DNA from: Methylobacter sp. BlB1 | Lineage (GTDB): Bacteria; Pseudomonadota; Gammaproteobacteria; Methylococcales; Methylomonadaceae | Assembly (NCBI RefSeq): GCF_015476545.1 | Contig: NZ_JADMKV010000038.1 | Coordinates: forward strand, 1 to 43,073 | Length of the DNA: 43,073 bases | Reading direction: 5' to 3' | Shown: piece by piece, positions 8,518 to 16,219 of the stretch | Layout: every line of letters begins with the position of its first letter | Numbering within the stretch: position 1 is the first letter of the stretch | The notes under the pieces: generated by a model | What the model was told of the DNA's origin: nothing | The model's database searches: none | The model's input: the letters and a program-made list of their open reading frames with translations, nothing else | Made by a program: the position numbers and the translations under genes

Positions 8518-9117
8518 ATGACCTATCAGGATGAAGCGGAAAATCGCCTGACCGAGGAGGCCTACCTGAAAACGGAGCCCGCCTCGGACATCAGACGCGA
8601 GTATATTGACGGCCGGGCTTATCCCATGGCCGATTCAACGCGAAACCACGCCCGCATTACCGGCAATGTCGCGCGTCACTTCGGCATCCACCTGGAAGGC
8701 ACGCCCTGCGAGGCCTTTGCGGTGGGTCTGCGGGTGCGCGTCGGCCCGGACTATTTTTACCCGGACGTGCTGGTCGACTGCGACTCCCTGTCGGGCGAGG
8801 ATGCGTTCTCGACCAACCCCGTGCTCATTGTCGAGGTGCTGTCCAGGGCCAGCCGGCGCCTGGATACCACGACCAAACTGGTGCGGTATCGGAACCTGCC
8901 GTCCCTGCAGGAATATGTCCTGATCGAGACTGATTTTATCTCTGTGCACGTGCTCCGCCGATCCAATGATTGGCGGTCTGCGTATTACTATCTGGACGAC
9001 GAGGCCCTGTTCGAGTCCATTGGCCTCATGCTGCCGGTCGAGAAAATCTATGAGCGGGTCGATAACGAGGAACTGCGTGAATTCCGATGCCGCCGGCGGC
9101 CTTCAGCCGGCCAGTAA
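8518..9117 (+). CDS. Uma2-family (DUF820) endonuclease-like protein
   Basis: A 199-residue protein of the Uma2 fold, a PD-(D/E)xK relative. Visible features: LTEEAYLKTEPASDIRREYIDGRAYPM at the N-terminus; NHARITGNVARHF helix; YPDVLVDCD (the catalytic Asp of the PD motif); and PVLIVEVLSRASRRLDTTTKLVRYRNLPSLQEYVLIE, containing the E-x-L-S and Lys that complete the site. The family is very abundant in cyanobacteria and in mobile regions; its substrate is unknown. Here it is the only plus-strand gene in the integrative block. A stem-loop follows directly at the stop codon. Confidence 0.85.
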   Translation: MTYQDEAENRLTEEAYLKTEPASDIRREYIDGRAYPMADSTRNHARITGNVARHFGIHLEGTPCEAFAVGLRVRVGPDYFYPDVLVDCDSLSGEDAFSTNPVLIVEVLSRASRRLDTTTKLVRYRNLPSLQEYVLIETDFISVHVLRRSNDWRSAYYYLDDEALFESIGLMLPVEKIYERVDNEELREFRCRRRPSAGQ

Positions 9118-9151
9118 GCCCGAAAGCCGCGCTGCGGCGGCCTTCGGGCTT
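9116..9151 (+). terminator. stem-loop at end of Uma2 gene
   Basis: AAGCCCGAAAGCCGC pairs with GCGGC..CCTTCGGGCTT across a GCT loop, with a small bulge. It starts inside the stop codon of the Uma2 gene. No T-run follows, so it may act as an mRNA 3'-end stabiliser rather than a classic intrinsic terminator. Confidence 0.5.
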
Positions 9152-9265
9152 AACCGGCAGGCAAGCGCCAGCGTCGAACCCGGACCCGCCCCCGACCCAT
9201 CCTGACCCTTCAGAGCGCAGGCGGACGGGGGGCGGACCGGTAATGGCGGCCGCCGACAATAGCCG

Positions 9266-10489
9266 CTACCCCGCCGGCTTCGTTTCGCGCTCCGGAAAAT
9301 CCGGCACGGCATCGTCGTCTTCCGGCGTCCAGGACCAGAGAGGGATCCGCTGCTGGTGATAGATTTTCAACTTGCGTTCCTTGCGGGCCTGATAGGCCGG
9401 ATCCCGAGTCATGCCAAAAACTTCCAGCGCCCAATCCTTATCGCCGTCGGTCAGGACGAAATCGGGCCTGAATCCACTGCCGTCCACGCGTAGCGGTTTG
9501 CGAAACGCCCGGCCTTCCGCGACCAGTTTGTCGGCGATCTGCAGTTCATAGGCCGATTCGACCGGAATGAATTGCAGGTTGGTGCGCAGCAGCGCCAGGT
9601 CCGCGATCGTGCAGTACTTGCCGGTGCGAAATACGGTGCAGATGGCCAGGATGTGACGGTCGCGTTTGTCGATCTCGGAGATCAGCTGGCCGAAGCTTCG
9701 TTCGGCCGCGGCGGCCGTCTCCGGGGTCATCCACAGGAGCTCATCGAGCAGGTCAAGCCCCACGCCGATCCCGCCCGTTTCCCGCCTCGACGGTATCCAG
9801 CGGGTGACGTGGCCGATGATGATCGCGGCCCGTTCAGGCTTTGTCGTCTTCACGAACAGCGTTGCGCGATTCCCTCGCAGGCTCCCGGGTTTGTCCTGTA
9901 GCCAGTGAGGAATTACCAGCATGTCGGCTAAGCGGCGCCTTTCGCCCTCGATAACCATGTCCTGGGCCATGTCCAGGATACAGTTATGCAGGGTGGTGAG
10001 ACTACGCTTCCGCTGCCGATTGGGATACCAAATATTAAGCCGGGTCTGGTGCAGGCTCTCGTTCAGCAGGCCGAGCAGCGTGATGGTCGGGCGAGTGGCG
10101 CCTGCCGGAGCATGGCCGCCGCCCCCGGCTCCCTTCAGGTCCATGGCGACACGGAGATAGCTGGCCAGATTGATATTTACAATGCCGTTGCGCTCGATGA
10201 TGGCCGGCTGCGCTCCGCCGTTAGCTGTCGCGCGGCTTTCGCTGGTTCCATAGAATGGGCACAAAATTGAGTGGTTTTCGCCCGTTTTCGGCAGCCTGGC
10301 CAGGAGAAACCGGCGGCATTTTCTGATCGACAGTTCGCGATTCCTGCCGTCAGGCATGGACAGGCAACCGCAGACGGGGCGGATGGGATTTTGATAGTGT
10401 TTCCGCAACAGATTCTGCGCGCTGTCATTTTCCGGATCGGACAGCCACCCAAGGTCGTAGTGTCGATTGTTGATGATGATTCTGCTCAT
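9266..10489 (-). CDS. DUF1173-family protein with PD-(D/E)xK-like C-terminus
   Basis: A 407-residue cytoplasmic protein resembling the DUF1173 family found in integrative and conjugative elements. The N-terminal region has paired Cys residues (PVCGCLSM, ILCPFYG) that could bind a metal. The C-terminal 100 residues contain FRPDFVLTDGDKDWALEVFGM followed by a Lys-rich helix and LWSWTP. The PDF...E-V-x-G pattern resembles the active site of restriction-like nucleases. Its ATG overlaps the stop of the preceding gene by four bases. The role is unknown; association with element maintenance or transfer is inferred from family distribution. Confidence 0.7.
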   Translation of the reverse strand: MSRIIINNRHYDLGWLSDPENDSAQNLLRKHYQNPIRPVCGCLSMPDGRNRELSIRKCRRFLLARLPKTGENHSILCPFYGTSESRATANGGAQPAIIERNGIVNINLASYLRVAMDLKGAGGGGHAPAGATRPTITLLGLLNESLHQTRLNIWYPNRQRKRSLTTLHNCILDMAQDMVIEGERRRLADMLVIPHWLQDKPGSLRGNRATLFVKTTKPERAAIIIGHVTRWIPSRRETGGIGVGLDLLDELLWMTPETAAAAERSFGQLISEIDKRDRHILAICTVFRTGKYCTIADLALLRTNLQFIPVESAYELQIADKLVAEGRAFRKPLRVDGSGFRPDFVLTDGDKDWALEVFGMTRDPAYQARKERKLKIYHQQRIPLWSWTPEDDDAVPDFPERETKPAG

Positions 10490-11049
10490 GATTGGCTCCT
10501 GCAGGGTAGGGTGGCATAAAACGCGAAAATGGCAGCAATGTCGCTGTAGCGGGCCAAGTCTCTGCCGGCCTCGATGGCGGCGATGGCGTCAGGCGCTACG
10601 CCGGTGACGCAGGCCACGGCCTCGACGGTCAGCGCCTGCGCGTGGCGCTGCCCTTTGAGGACCTGGCTGATGTCGTCGAGCGACGGCAAGGGCTCCATGT
10701 CCGGTAAGGAACCGGGCTTCTGGCCTGTAGGGCGATACCCCCGGCCGGCGTCCGCACCGGAAAAGCTGAGCGGCCTGGGCGGCCTGCCGGGCTTGCCGGC
10801 CAGGCGCCAGAGCGCACACAGCGCCAGCCAGTAGTCATGGGCCGTTTTGGGGGCCAGGTCCCGGTGACCTTTCCAGAAATTAATGACATGACGTTGACCT
10901 AGCTCATGGAGATTGTGCACCCGCTCAGTTTCTTCCACGAATGCCACGAATTTGAGTATGCGTCCCACCTGCAGGCGGCGGTTGGTTTTGGAACCGCCGC
11001 GGACGTAAGCGTGCGCCAATGATCTAATCTGGTTAACCAATGTAGACAT
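10486..11049 (-). CDS. integrase N-terminal (SAM-like) domain protein with HTH-like C-terminus
   Basis: A 187-residue protein. Residues 1-90 look like the core-binding (SAM-like) domain of tyrosine recombinases: helices with LVNQIRSLAHAY, RRLQVGRILKFVAFVEE, HVINFWKGHRDLAPKTAHDYWLAL. No catalytic domain follows. A Pro/Gly linker leads instead to a C-terminal helical part (LPSLDDISQVLKG...LTVEAVACVTGVAPDAIAAIEAGRDLARYSDIAAI) that looks like an XRE-type DNA-binding fold. The start overlaps the end of the integrase gene by 17 bases. It probably binds element DNA as an accessory or regulatory factor. Confidence 0.6.
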   Translation of the reverse strand: MSTLVNQIRSLAHAYVRGGSKTNRRLQVGRILKFVAFVEETERVHNLHELGQRHVINFWKGHRDLAPKTAHDYWLALCALWRLAGKPGRPPRPLSFSGADAGRGYRPTGQKPGSLPDMEPLPSLDDISQVLKGQRHAQALTVEAVACVTGVAPDAIAAIEAGRDLARYSDIAAIFAFYATLPCRSQS

Positions 11050-11755
11050 TAGTCACCTCCAGCCGGTTGTGCCCCAACTCTCTGGACAGGGTCTGCCGGG
11101 CCTCGCGGTCGATAGCCTCCGCGGCCGAGACCTCGACCTGCAGAAATTCCGCCATGAATTCCAGCCAGTCCCTGCGCGGCACGCCCGTGGTAACCGGGGC
11201 GGGAACGCCGGTCAGGGCCTGATAGCGCTGCTGGGCGTAATGGTGGCGTTCCGCATGGAAATTGAAGCCGTGCTTTTGCGCTAGGGCGTAACATTCGCTG
11301 CGGAAATCGACGTAGGACATATCGTCGGGCACCAGCGAGCGTCCGTGTTGAATGCCGGTGGCCGCCTCGAGCGCTTTCAGGGCCTCGCCGCTGACCGGAA
11401 TCTCCCGCCGCCGGCCCCCTTTGGTGCCGCTGATCACTATGACATAGCTGTCTTTAGCAGCCTGACACAGGGCTTTCCTAGCATCGAGCAGAACCGATTC
11501 CCTGAAGCGAAGACCCAGCGTCCGCTGCAGAGTCAGCAGAACGCCGATACGCTCATCGACCCGAGCCACGAGCGTGTCGTGTTGGAAGGCCGGCATAGCC
11601 CGGCTGTGTTCGGGCAGGTAGTTGCGCCGTGGAATCCCGCAATCCCGGGTGGGGCTGACAGACTGCCACTCGCCCAGAGTGGCCAACTTCATGACGGTAT
11701 TCACAGCGGAAACATACATGTAGTGGCTCGCGTTTGAAAATGGCCGGGCTCGCAA
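11033..11755 (-). CDS. tyrosine recombinase (Integrase_1-type), N-terminally truncated
   Basis: 240 codons from a TTG at 11755. It contains all catalytic residues of a tyrosine recombinase: Arg in GLRFRES (about 83-85), the Lys of GTKGGR, HAERH (167-171), the His of ELGH (229) and the nucleophile Tyr in VYIG (238) at the very C-terminus. The family normally has a further 60-90 residues forming an N-terminal arm-binding/SAM-like domain. That part is missing, and the first dozen or so codons here read through transposon-end repeat sequence. Inference: the transposon inserted into or deleted the 5' end, so the protein is probably non-functional. Confidence 0.7.
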   Translation of the reverse strand: MRARPFSNASHYMYVSAVNTVMKLATLGEWQSVSPTRDCGIPRRNYLPEHSRAMPAFQHDTLVARVDERIGVLLTLQRTLGLRFRESVLLDARKALCQAAKDSYVIVISGTKGGRRREIPVSGEALKALEAATGIQHGRSLVPDDMSYVDFRSECYALAQKHGFNFHAERHHYAQQRYQALTGVPAPVTTGVPRRDWLEFMAEFLQVEVSAAEAIDREARQTLSRELGHNRLEVTNVYIG

Positions 11756-11884
11756 TTATCCCCAGTTTCGGCTCGAATTAGCTGCGACTGAAAATCCGGC
11801 CCGGCTCACATTATCTGCAACCGAGCTCGCATTTACCCGCATGGGCTTGCAATCGATTCTCTCGGGCTCAAATTATCTGCAACT
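11725..11884. repeat. transposon left-end array of about seven transposase-binding-like repeats
   Basis: Seven related units in the same orientation begin at about 11725, 11747, 11770, 11803, 11824, 11843 and 11865. The consensus is GGCTCRnAATTATCTGCAAC, with the best copies at 11803 and 11865. Spacing is 20-33 bases. The array begins within the truncated integrase gene and ends just before the ATPase stop codon. Multiple short transposase-binding repeats at the ends are typical of Mu/Tn7/Tn5053-class elements. Confidence 0.7.
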
Positions 11885-11894
11885 ATCGCAGGCG

Positions 11895-12866
11895 TCAAAT
11901 GGGCAGCCCGGCCCGCAGCATTTTCTCGCGTAACTCTGTTGCCCGCACCGAATCCAGCGTATTGTTGAACAGTGCTTTGATGTCGGCGGACTTCGCATCC
12001 AATTGCTCCGTCAGGTCTTTGATGCGGTAGCCGTGCCGGGTCAGCGTAGGCTCCAGATCATCAATCTGGCGTGATAACACTGAATCAACGACTTCAACCG
12101 GAACGGGTCGTTCGCCCGCCTGATAGCCGGCTTCGAGCGCCAAGGTCAGGTGCAGTTGGATTTGCAGCGGTGTGCGCAGCTTGGCGGCTAACAGCTCCAG
12201 GGCATCGTCAGTCAAGATAGGGTCGGTTTCGGATTGGTCTTCCGAGCAGGTCTTGAGCAGCCACTGAAGATACTCACGCTGATGGCCGGCGATGCCATCC
12301 AGGGAAAACACATCGGTGCGGTAGCCGATTTCCTCCATCGTGGGTTTGCGCAGATCGTTGCGCAATTTGGGATGCCCTGCGAGCACGACCGACAGCCGAC
12401 CATCACCATCCTCGACCAGTTCCATCAGACGCTTCAGGCCCGTCAGGGTATGACCATTGAGATCGTGGGCTTCATCTACGAACAGCGCCACTGGCCGCTT
12501 GTTCTTGCGTACCAGCTCTCGCAAGTCGCGCTCGCGCTTTTCGCCCTGGCTGGGGATGCGCACGTTTTTTTCGGTAGACAGGTCGTAAAACAGGGCCGCG
12601 ATGAAAGTAGCCAGCTTGATGCGGTGTTTATCGATGGCTAATGACTTGGAAACGGTTATTTTCTTCTCTTCTGCCAGCACGCGCTGAAGCCGGCGCAGCA
12701 TCACCGTTTTGCCGCTGCCGACCACACCGCAGAGCGCAATGAGCCGCCCTTCGTGGATCGCCCCACGGATGTCCTTCATCAGTGCCTGGTGGTGGGCGGT
12801 TTCATAATAGCCCGCCTGGTTAAAGGGCCTGGCCAGTCCGTAATACTGCATCACTTCAACCCGCAT
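11895..12866 (-). CDS. transposon AAA ATPase (TniB/TnsC/ExeA-like)
   Basis: A 323-residue ATPase. The start at 12866 (MRVEVMQYYGLARPF) has AGGAG 7 bases upstream and overlaps the transposase stop by 11 bases; a longer frame to 12917 has no such site. Walker A is GVVGSGKT (47-54), Walker B is LFVDEAH (about 128-134), and sensor-like segments follow. The family assembles on DNA, selects the target and activates the DDE transposase. The N-terminal FNQAGYYETAHHQALM segment is shared with ExeA-type ATPases of transposons. Role by context: target-selection helper of this element. Confidence 0.88.
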   Translation of the reverse strand: MRVEVMQYYGLARPFNQAGYYETAHHQALMKDIRGAIHEGRLIALCGVVGSGKTVMLRRLQRVLAEEKKITVSKSLAIDKHRIKLATFIAALFYDLSTEKNVRIPSQGEKRERDLRELVRKNKRPVALFVDEAHDLNGHTLTGLKRLMELVEDGDGRLSVVLAGHPKLRNDLRKPTMEEIGYRTDVFSLDGIAGHQREYLQWLLKTCSEDQSETDPILTDDALELLAAKLRTPLQIQLHLTLALEAGYQAGERPVPVEVVDSVLSRQIDDLEPTLTRHGYRIKDLTEQLDAKSADIKALFNNTLDSVRATELREKMLRAGLPI

Positions 12867-14490
12867 GCTGTGCTCCTGTTTTATCTCGGAAATAATCCCT
12901 GACTTTCGCCAGCACAATCCGGCGTGTCAGCGTTTCGGCCAGAACCTGGTCAATGAAGGCTTTATCCTCGGGCGCCAGTTTGGCCAGCGGTGTCGCCAGC
13001 TCGCCGGCGATGGCCAGCTTGGCGACAATGACCGTTGGATAATGGTACTCGTGCGCCTCGGTATCGAACGGCTGCCGGGGCATAGCCGCTGAGAGCTCTG
13101 GCGCCGCCAGGCGCACATCGTTGCCGGACAACGCGGCAATCGGCAAGCCGAGCTGCCCCGCCAGCGAGCGGATGCGGGCAGCGCGTTGATCGGCCTGACT
13201 GCGTTTGAAGGCCCGGTAGCGATGCAGCGGAATCGGTCCTGAGACGGGTCGGTACGGTCCGAAGCGTTCGCCGTCAAATTCGACAAACAGCTCGTCGTCG
13301 AACAGGCCCCAGAGCAGGATGACCGATTCGCCGGCCATGGCGGGCTCTACCTCATACTGGGCGCCATCAATATTGAGACGGGCATCGCTGCCGACCTTAC
13401 GCCGTTCCGGCTCGCGGGCGAAGCGGCAGAATTGCTCCCAGGTGCACATTTCGCGCAGCCCTTCGGCGGGCAGATGGGTCAGCCAGTCATCAATCCGTGA
13501 GTGCGGTTCGGAACGATGCCGCTGGGCGTTGTAGTTCAGCAGGTAGCGCAGCAGCCATTCGTTGGCCTGTTGCTCGGTTTCCGGCTTGTGAAAGTGATAG
13601 AGGGTTTCATGGGCTTCCTTGACCGTCCGGAACGGACGCTCGACCTTGCCTTTGGAGCGGGCCGTGGTGCGCGTGCCGTCCTTGCCGGCCGGCAGATGCG
13701 TCTGCCAGTCGATGCCAAGCGCCTGCATCACGTTCTGGAACACCCGGCTTTTCGCCACCGGCCCATTATCCAGATAGAGCATTTGGGGCCGACCCTGGAA
13801 GGGATAGGCGGCGTCGGCCTTGGGCGCCATGGCGTTGAACAGAAAGCGCAGCGCCGACTCCGCGTCTTCGCCGTAGATGCAGCGGTATTCCTGATAAGCG
13901 GCGCCGCTGCGGTCGTCGACTACGCTGAACAGCGCCAAGGTGGGCTGGCCTTTAGCTGGGTCAATCCAGTCGGGTTTGTCGATGTGCTTAAGGTCCGACG
14001 GCGAGATGTCGAACTGCCAGCAGTCGTTGCTGTGTTCAGCCTGGAAGCGGACGGCTGCCGGCTCGCGGGTCAGGCGAGGCTGATCAAGACGCCAGAGCGT
14101 CAGATAGCGGTTCACGGTGGGCCGCGTCAGCAGGCCTTTGGGCGCCTGCACCAGGCCTTCGGCCGTTTCCACGCCATAGTCCTCGAGAAGCTCAATGGCC
14201 CGCCGGGTGGACAGGTGCCGCCCGTTCTTGTTGGTGGTCCTGAGCTTGAGTGCGGCAATCAGTTCACAATAGCGTTCCAGCTCGGAGTGCGATAGCTTGC
14301 GCGGCTTGCCATAATCGGCCCGGTGCGCGGAGCGCGGTTTATTGACGTGGTTCAGTGCCCGGTAGACGGTGCTGGACGAGACGCCGTAGAGATTGGCGAC
14401 CGCCGCCACCTGGGCGGCCCGCTCCGGACTTTTCGGCGGCAATTGATCCAGCCGTTGCCGCAGCCGTAACAGCGAATCGGCCGGGATCAA
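12856..14490 (-). CDS. DDE (rve-fold) transposase
   Basis: 544 residues from a TTG at 14490, one base after the resolvase stop. There is no early ATG, and the upstream extension of this frame is only the resolvase gene read out of frame. Helix-turn-helix segments are at about 20-50 (AAVANLYGVSSSTVYRAL) and 85-130. The integrase core has D161 (WQFDISPSD), D241 (LYLDNGP) and E284 (KGKVERPFR), the DDE triad. C-terminal beta-barrel-like and helical regions follow. It cuts and joins transposon ends, working with the overlapping ATPase. No strong ribosome binding site precedes the TTG, so translation is probably coupled to the resolvase. Confidence 0.88.
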   Translation of the reverse strand: MIPADSLLRLRQRLDQLPPKSPERAAQVAAVANLYGVSSSTVYRALNHVNKPRSAHRADYGKPRKLSHSELERYCELIAALKLRTTNKNGRHLSTRRAIELLEDYGVETAEGLVQAPKGLLTRPTVNRYLTLWRLDQPRLTREPAAVRFQAEHSNDCWQFDISPSDLKHIDKPDWIDPAKGQPTLALFSVVDDRSGAAYQEYRCIYGEDAESALRFLFNAMAPKADAAYPFQGRPQMLYLDNGPVAKSRVFQNVMQALGIDWQTHLPAGKDGTRTTARSKGKVERPFRTVKEAHETLYHFHKPETEQQANEWLLRYLLNYNAQRHRSEPHSRIDDWLTHLPAEGLREMCTWEQFCRFAREPERRKVGSDARLNIDGAQYEVEPAMAGESVILLWGLFDDELFVEFDGERFGPYRPVSGPIPLHRYRAFKRSQADQRAARIRSLAGQLGLPIAALSGNDVRLAAPELSAAMPRQPFDTEAHEYHYPTVIVAKLAIAGELATPLAKLAPEDKAFIDQVLAETLTRRIVLAKVRDYFRDKTGAQHAG

Positions 14491-14491
14491 G

Positions 14492-15052
14492 TCAGGTCTC
14501 GGCGTGAGGCTTGGCGAGCGCCCGGTAAACCGAGGCCCGGCTGATGCCGAGCTGCCGGGCGATTTCGGTGGCCCCGAGCTTTTGTTGATCGCGTAGCGCC
14601 TTGATTGCCCCACTATCAACGGAAGGTTTCCTGCCCTGGTAAACGCCCCGGACCTTGGCCGCCGCAATCCCTTCCAACTGCCGTTCGCGGCGCAGATTCG
14701 TCTCGAACTCGGCGAATACCCCCAGCATATCCAGGAAGGCCTTGCCGGCCGCGCTCTGCGTATCAATCGGCTGTTCAGTGGCCCGTAACGTGACGCCGCG
14801 CTCCTTGAGCGCGTACACGATATCCTGCAAGTCTTTGATGCTGCGGGCCAGACGATCCACGCGGGTGACCACCAGCGTGTCGCCCTTGCGCAGAAACTCC
14901 AGCAGCAATTCCAGCTCGGTGCGGCCGGTGCGGGCGGTACCCGACGCTTTCTCGGCCCGGATAATTTCGCAGCCCGCCGTACGCAACGCCTGTTCTTGAA
15001 GAGAATAATCTTGATCCGCACTGGAGACGCGGGCGTAACCGTAAATAGCCAT
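14492..15052 (-). CDS. serine recombinase (resolvase)
   Basis: A 186-residue resolvase/invertase. The catalytic Ser lies in YARVSSADQ (residue 10 or 11). Arg residues in VDRLARS and the FAEFETNLRRERQLEGI helix E complete the family pattern. The C-terminal HTH is GATEIARQLGISRASVYRAL. It resolves cointegrates formed by replicative transposition and usually represses its own promoter from the res site. A 20-bp palindrome lies 18 bases upstream. Its stop is one base from the TTG start of the transposase. Confidence 0.93.
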   Translation of the reverse strand: MAIYGYARVSSADQDYSLQEQALRTAGCEIIRAEKASGTARTGRTELELLLEFLRKGDTLVVTRVDRLARSIKDLQDIVYALKERGVTLRATEQPIDTQSAAGKAFLDMLGVFAEFETNLRRERQLEGIAAAKVRGVYQGRKPSVDSGAIKALRDQQKLGATEIARQLGISRASVYRALAKPHAET

Positions 15053-15069
15053 GAGTCCTGATTTGTCTC

Positions 15070-15089
15070 GCTAGGGTTTAGACCCTAGC
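15070..15089. promoter_or_regulatory. palindrome at resolvase promoter, probable res subsite
   Basis: GCTAGGG-TTTAGA-CCCTAGC is a perfect 7-bp inverted repeat 18 bases upstream of the resolvase start codon, where res sites and autoregulatory operators normally lie. Further subsites may extend to about 15190 but were not resolved by eye. Confidence 0.55.
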
Positions 15090-15206
15090 ACAATAACAGC
15101 TAAAATGTGCCAAAACAACCCTAATGAGACACTTTTTGTGTTTCATGCCACTGTTCCGTTTGAGTATACCCATACAGAACACAGCTATTGTCATTTTCAG
15201 AAGGCA

Positions 15207-15459
15207 TGTCATTTTTCAAAGCCGGCGTCAGCGGGATTGTCAAGCTTGATGTCAGCAGAAAGTTGAAAATCTGAGCGAGACATAAAACTTTAAATATACC
15301 CTCTTATTGCAATCTGCCGACATTGCCTTCGACAATTTGCAACATACTGACATCGGCTTTGAAATTTGCTGATATCGACTATGACATTTTAGTTTGCGTC
15401 CATCATGGCGATCGCAGGTTCTGACTGATTACTGCTGACGTCGACTTTGAAAAGTGACA
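15207..15459. mobile_element. 253-bp miniature inverted-repeat element with Tn402-like TGTCA ends
   Basis: The left end, 15207-15231, starts TGTCATTTTTCAAAG. The right end, 15435-15459, is its inverse and matches at 22 of 25 positions. Internal degenerate copies of the same unit (consensus CTGACATCGRCTTTGAAAA) lie at about 15314, 15347 and 15369 in plus orientation and 15238 in minus orientation. A further TGTCATTTTCAGAAG lies just outside at 15189, and a partial CTGACATC at 15464. No coding frame exists inside. TGTCA...TGACA ends and repeated 19-25 bp units are typical of Tn5053/Tn402-class elements. No 5-bp target duplication was recognised. Confidence 0.55.
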
Positions 15460-15488
15460 ATTACTGACATCAAATCAATCAGAATACT

Positions 15489-15513
15489 AAGGGATGGTAA
15501 AGCTCCATCCCTT
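15489..15513 (-). terminator. stem-loop after small lipoprotein gene
   Basis: AAGGGATGG and CCATCCCTT form a perfect 9-bp stem around a 7-base loop, starting 14 bases past the lipoprotein stop codon. The following T content is modest. Confidence 0.6.
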
Positions 15514-15526
15514 GGCTTGGGAAATA

Positions 15527-15865
15527 CTACAGTTGACGGTGCAGCTTTGCCATTTCCAGGTTTTCTTGGGCCGCTTTTTCATAGGCATTAACCAATCCTC
15601 GGCAATGCGATTGAAGATCTAGTGCCCGCTTACCATAGAGATAGCCTTTTGCCTCATAGTGGCTGAGAAGCTTTTTATGCTCATCGGCTTTAAGCTGCAT
15701 GTCTCTCGCCGCGTCTTCGTAATGCTTTGCCAGCGCTTCATGATCGGCCTTGGATGCTGCGTTTTCCAGAGCTTGGCTCATGTCCATGGGATGAGAGACC
15801 ATTTCGCTGCATGCAGTGGCTAAGCCTATGGCTAAAAGTAAGGCAATGAGTAACTTTGTTTTCAT
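15527..15865 (-). CDS. small helical lipoprotein of the metal island
   Basis: A 112-residue lipoprotein. Signal MKTKLLIALLLAIGLATAC puts the lipidated Cys at 19. The mature part is almost entirely helical and rich in Ala, Lys, His and Glu (ADHEALAKHYEDAARDMQLKADEHKKLLSHYEAKG), like a periplasmic coiled-coil. Several His residues could bind metal, but no defined motif is seen. The ATG follows a TAGGAGGA ribosome binding site. It lies downstream of the Met-rich protein and beta-barrel genes. A 354-bp gap suggests its own promoter. Confidence 0.75.
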   Translation of the reverse strand: MKTKLLIALLLAIGLATACSEMVSHPMDMSQALENAASKADHEALAKHYEDAARDMQLKADEHKKLLSHYEAKGYLYGKRALDLQSHCRGLVNAYEKAAQENLEMAKLHRQL

Positions 15866-16219
15866 GGATGTCCTCCTAATTTATTAGCCGTGAAAGAAAC
15901 AATTGATTCATCACGTTTTTTATAATTCATAGAGGCACGAGACCCGGCTCATCATTACCGCTATGAGCTTTTACTTTAAGCACAAACTGAGCCATTATTG
16001 AAGCCGGTCGATTAGCTATTCTTCAGCTTGCAATTGAGACAAGCTGCACAGCAATGGTGCATGAGCGGAATTACATGCATCTAATTAAAGCAAGGGTAAA
16101 AATATTAATGTCCCATGGGTCGCCCATTGCGTATCAGCTGGCACACTAGGCCTATCAAGGCAACAGTCCCAGATTCTGTCCATACAGATCAGGCGCTCCT
16201 TTCACCTAGAGCGAATTTT
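15866..16219. other. intergenic region, likely promoter of the small lipoprotein
   Basis: Non-coding. It holds a 7-bp stem-loop CAGCTTG...CAAGCTG at 16024-16046, a possible terminator for the upstream beta-barrel gene but without a T-run. It should contain the lipoprotein promoter, although no convincing consensus was found. Confidence 0.4.

Larger units (their letters stand above)
11725..15188 (-). mobile_element. DDE transposon with TnsC/TniB-like ATPase and serine resolvase
   Basis: The order on the minus strand is resolvase, DDE transposase, AAA ATPase, then the left-end repeat array. The three-gene logic (transposase, ATP-dependent helper, resolvase for cointegrates) is that of Tn5053/Tn402 and Tn7-like replicative transposons, although the transposase itself is a divergent rve-fold protein. 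The left end cuts the integrase gene. The right end is uncertain: no copy of the left-end repeat was found beyond the resolvase, and a different repeat (TGTCATTTT...) begins at 15189. No target duplication could be identified. Confidence 0.7.

Noticed and set aside
13501-14295. Plus-strand open frame opposite the transposase
   Set aside because: GC-rich antisense frame with Arg/Gly-rich composition; the opposite strand has a clear DDE transposase.
14491-15021. Upstream extension of the transposase frame to give a 721-residue protein
   Set aside because: This part is the resolvase gene read in another frame; it has Arg/Pro/Trp-rich composition and no domain. The transposase more likely starts at the TTG at 14490.
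15207-15459. Repeat cluster considered as a CRISPR array
   Set aside because: Units are in both orientations, degenerate and unevenly spaced, with no uniform spacers and no cas genes; inverted ends fit a mobile element.
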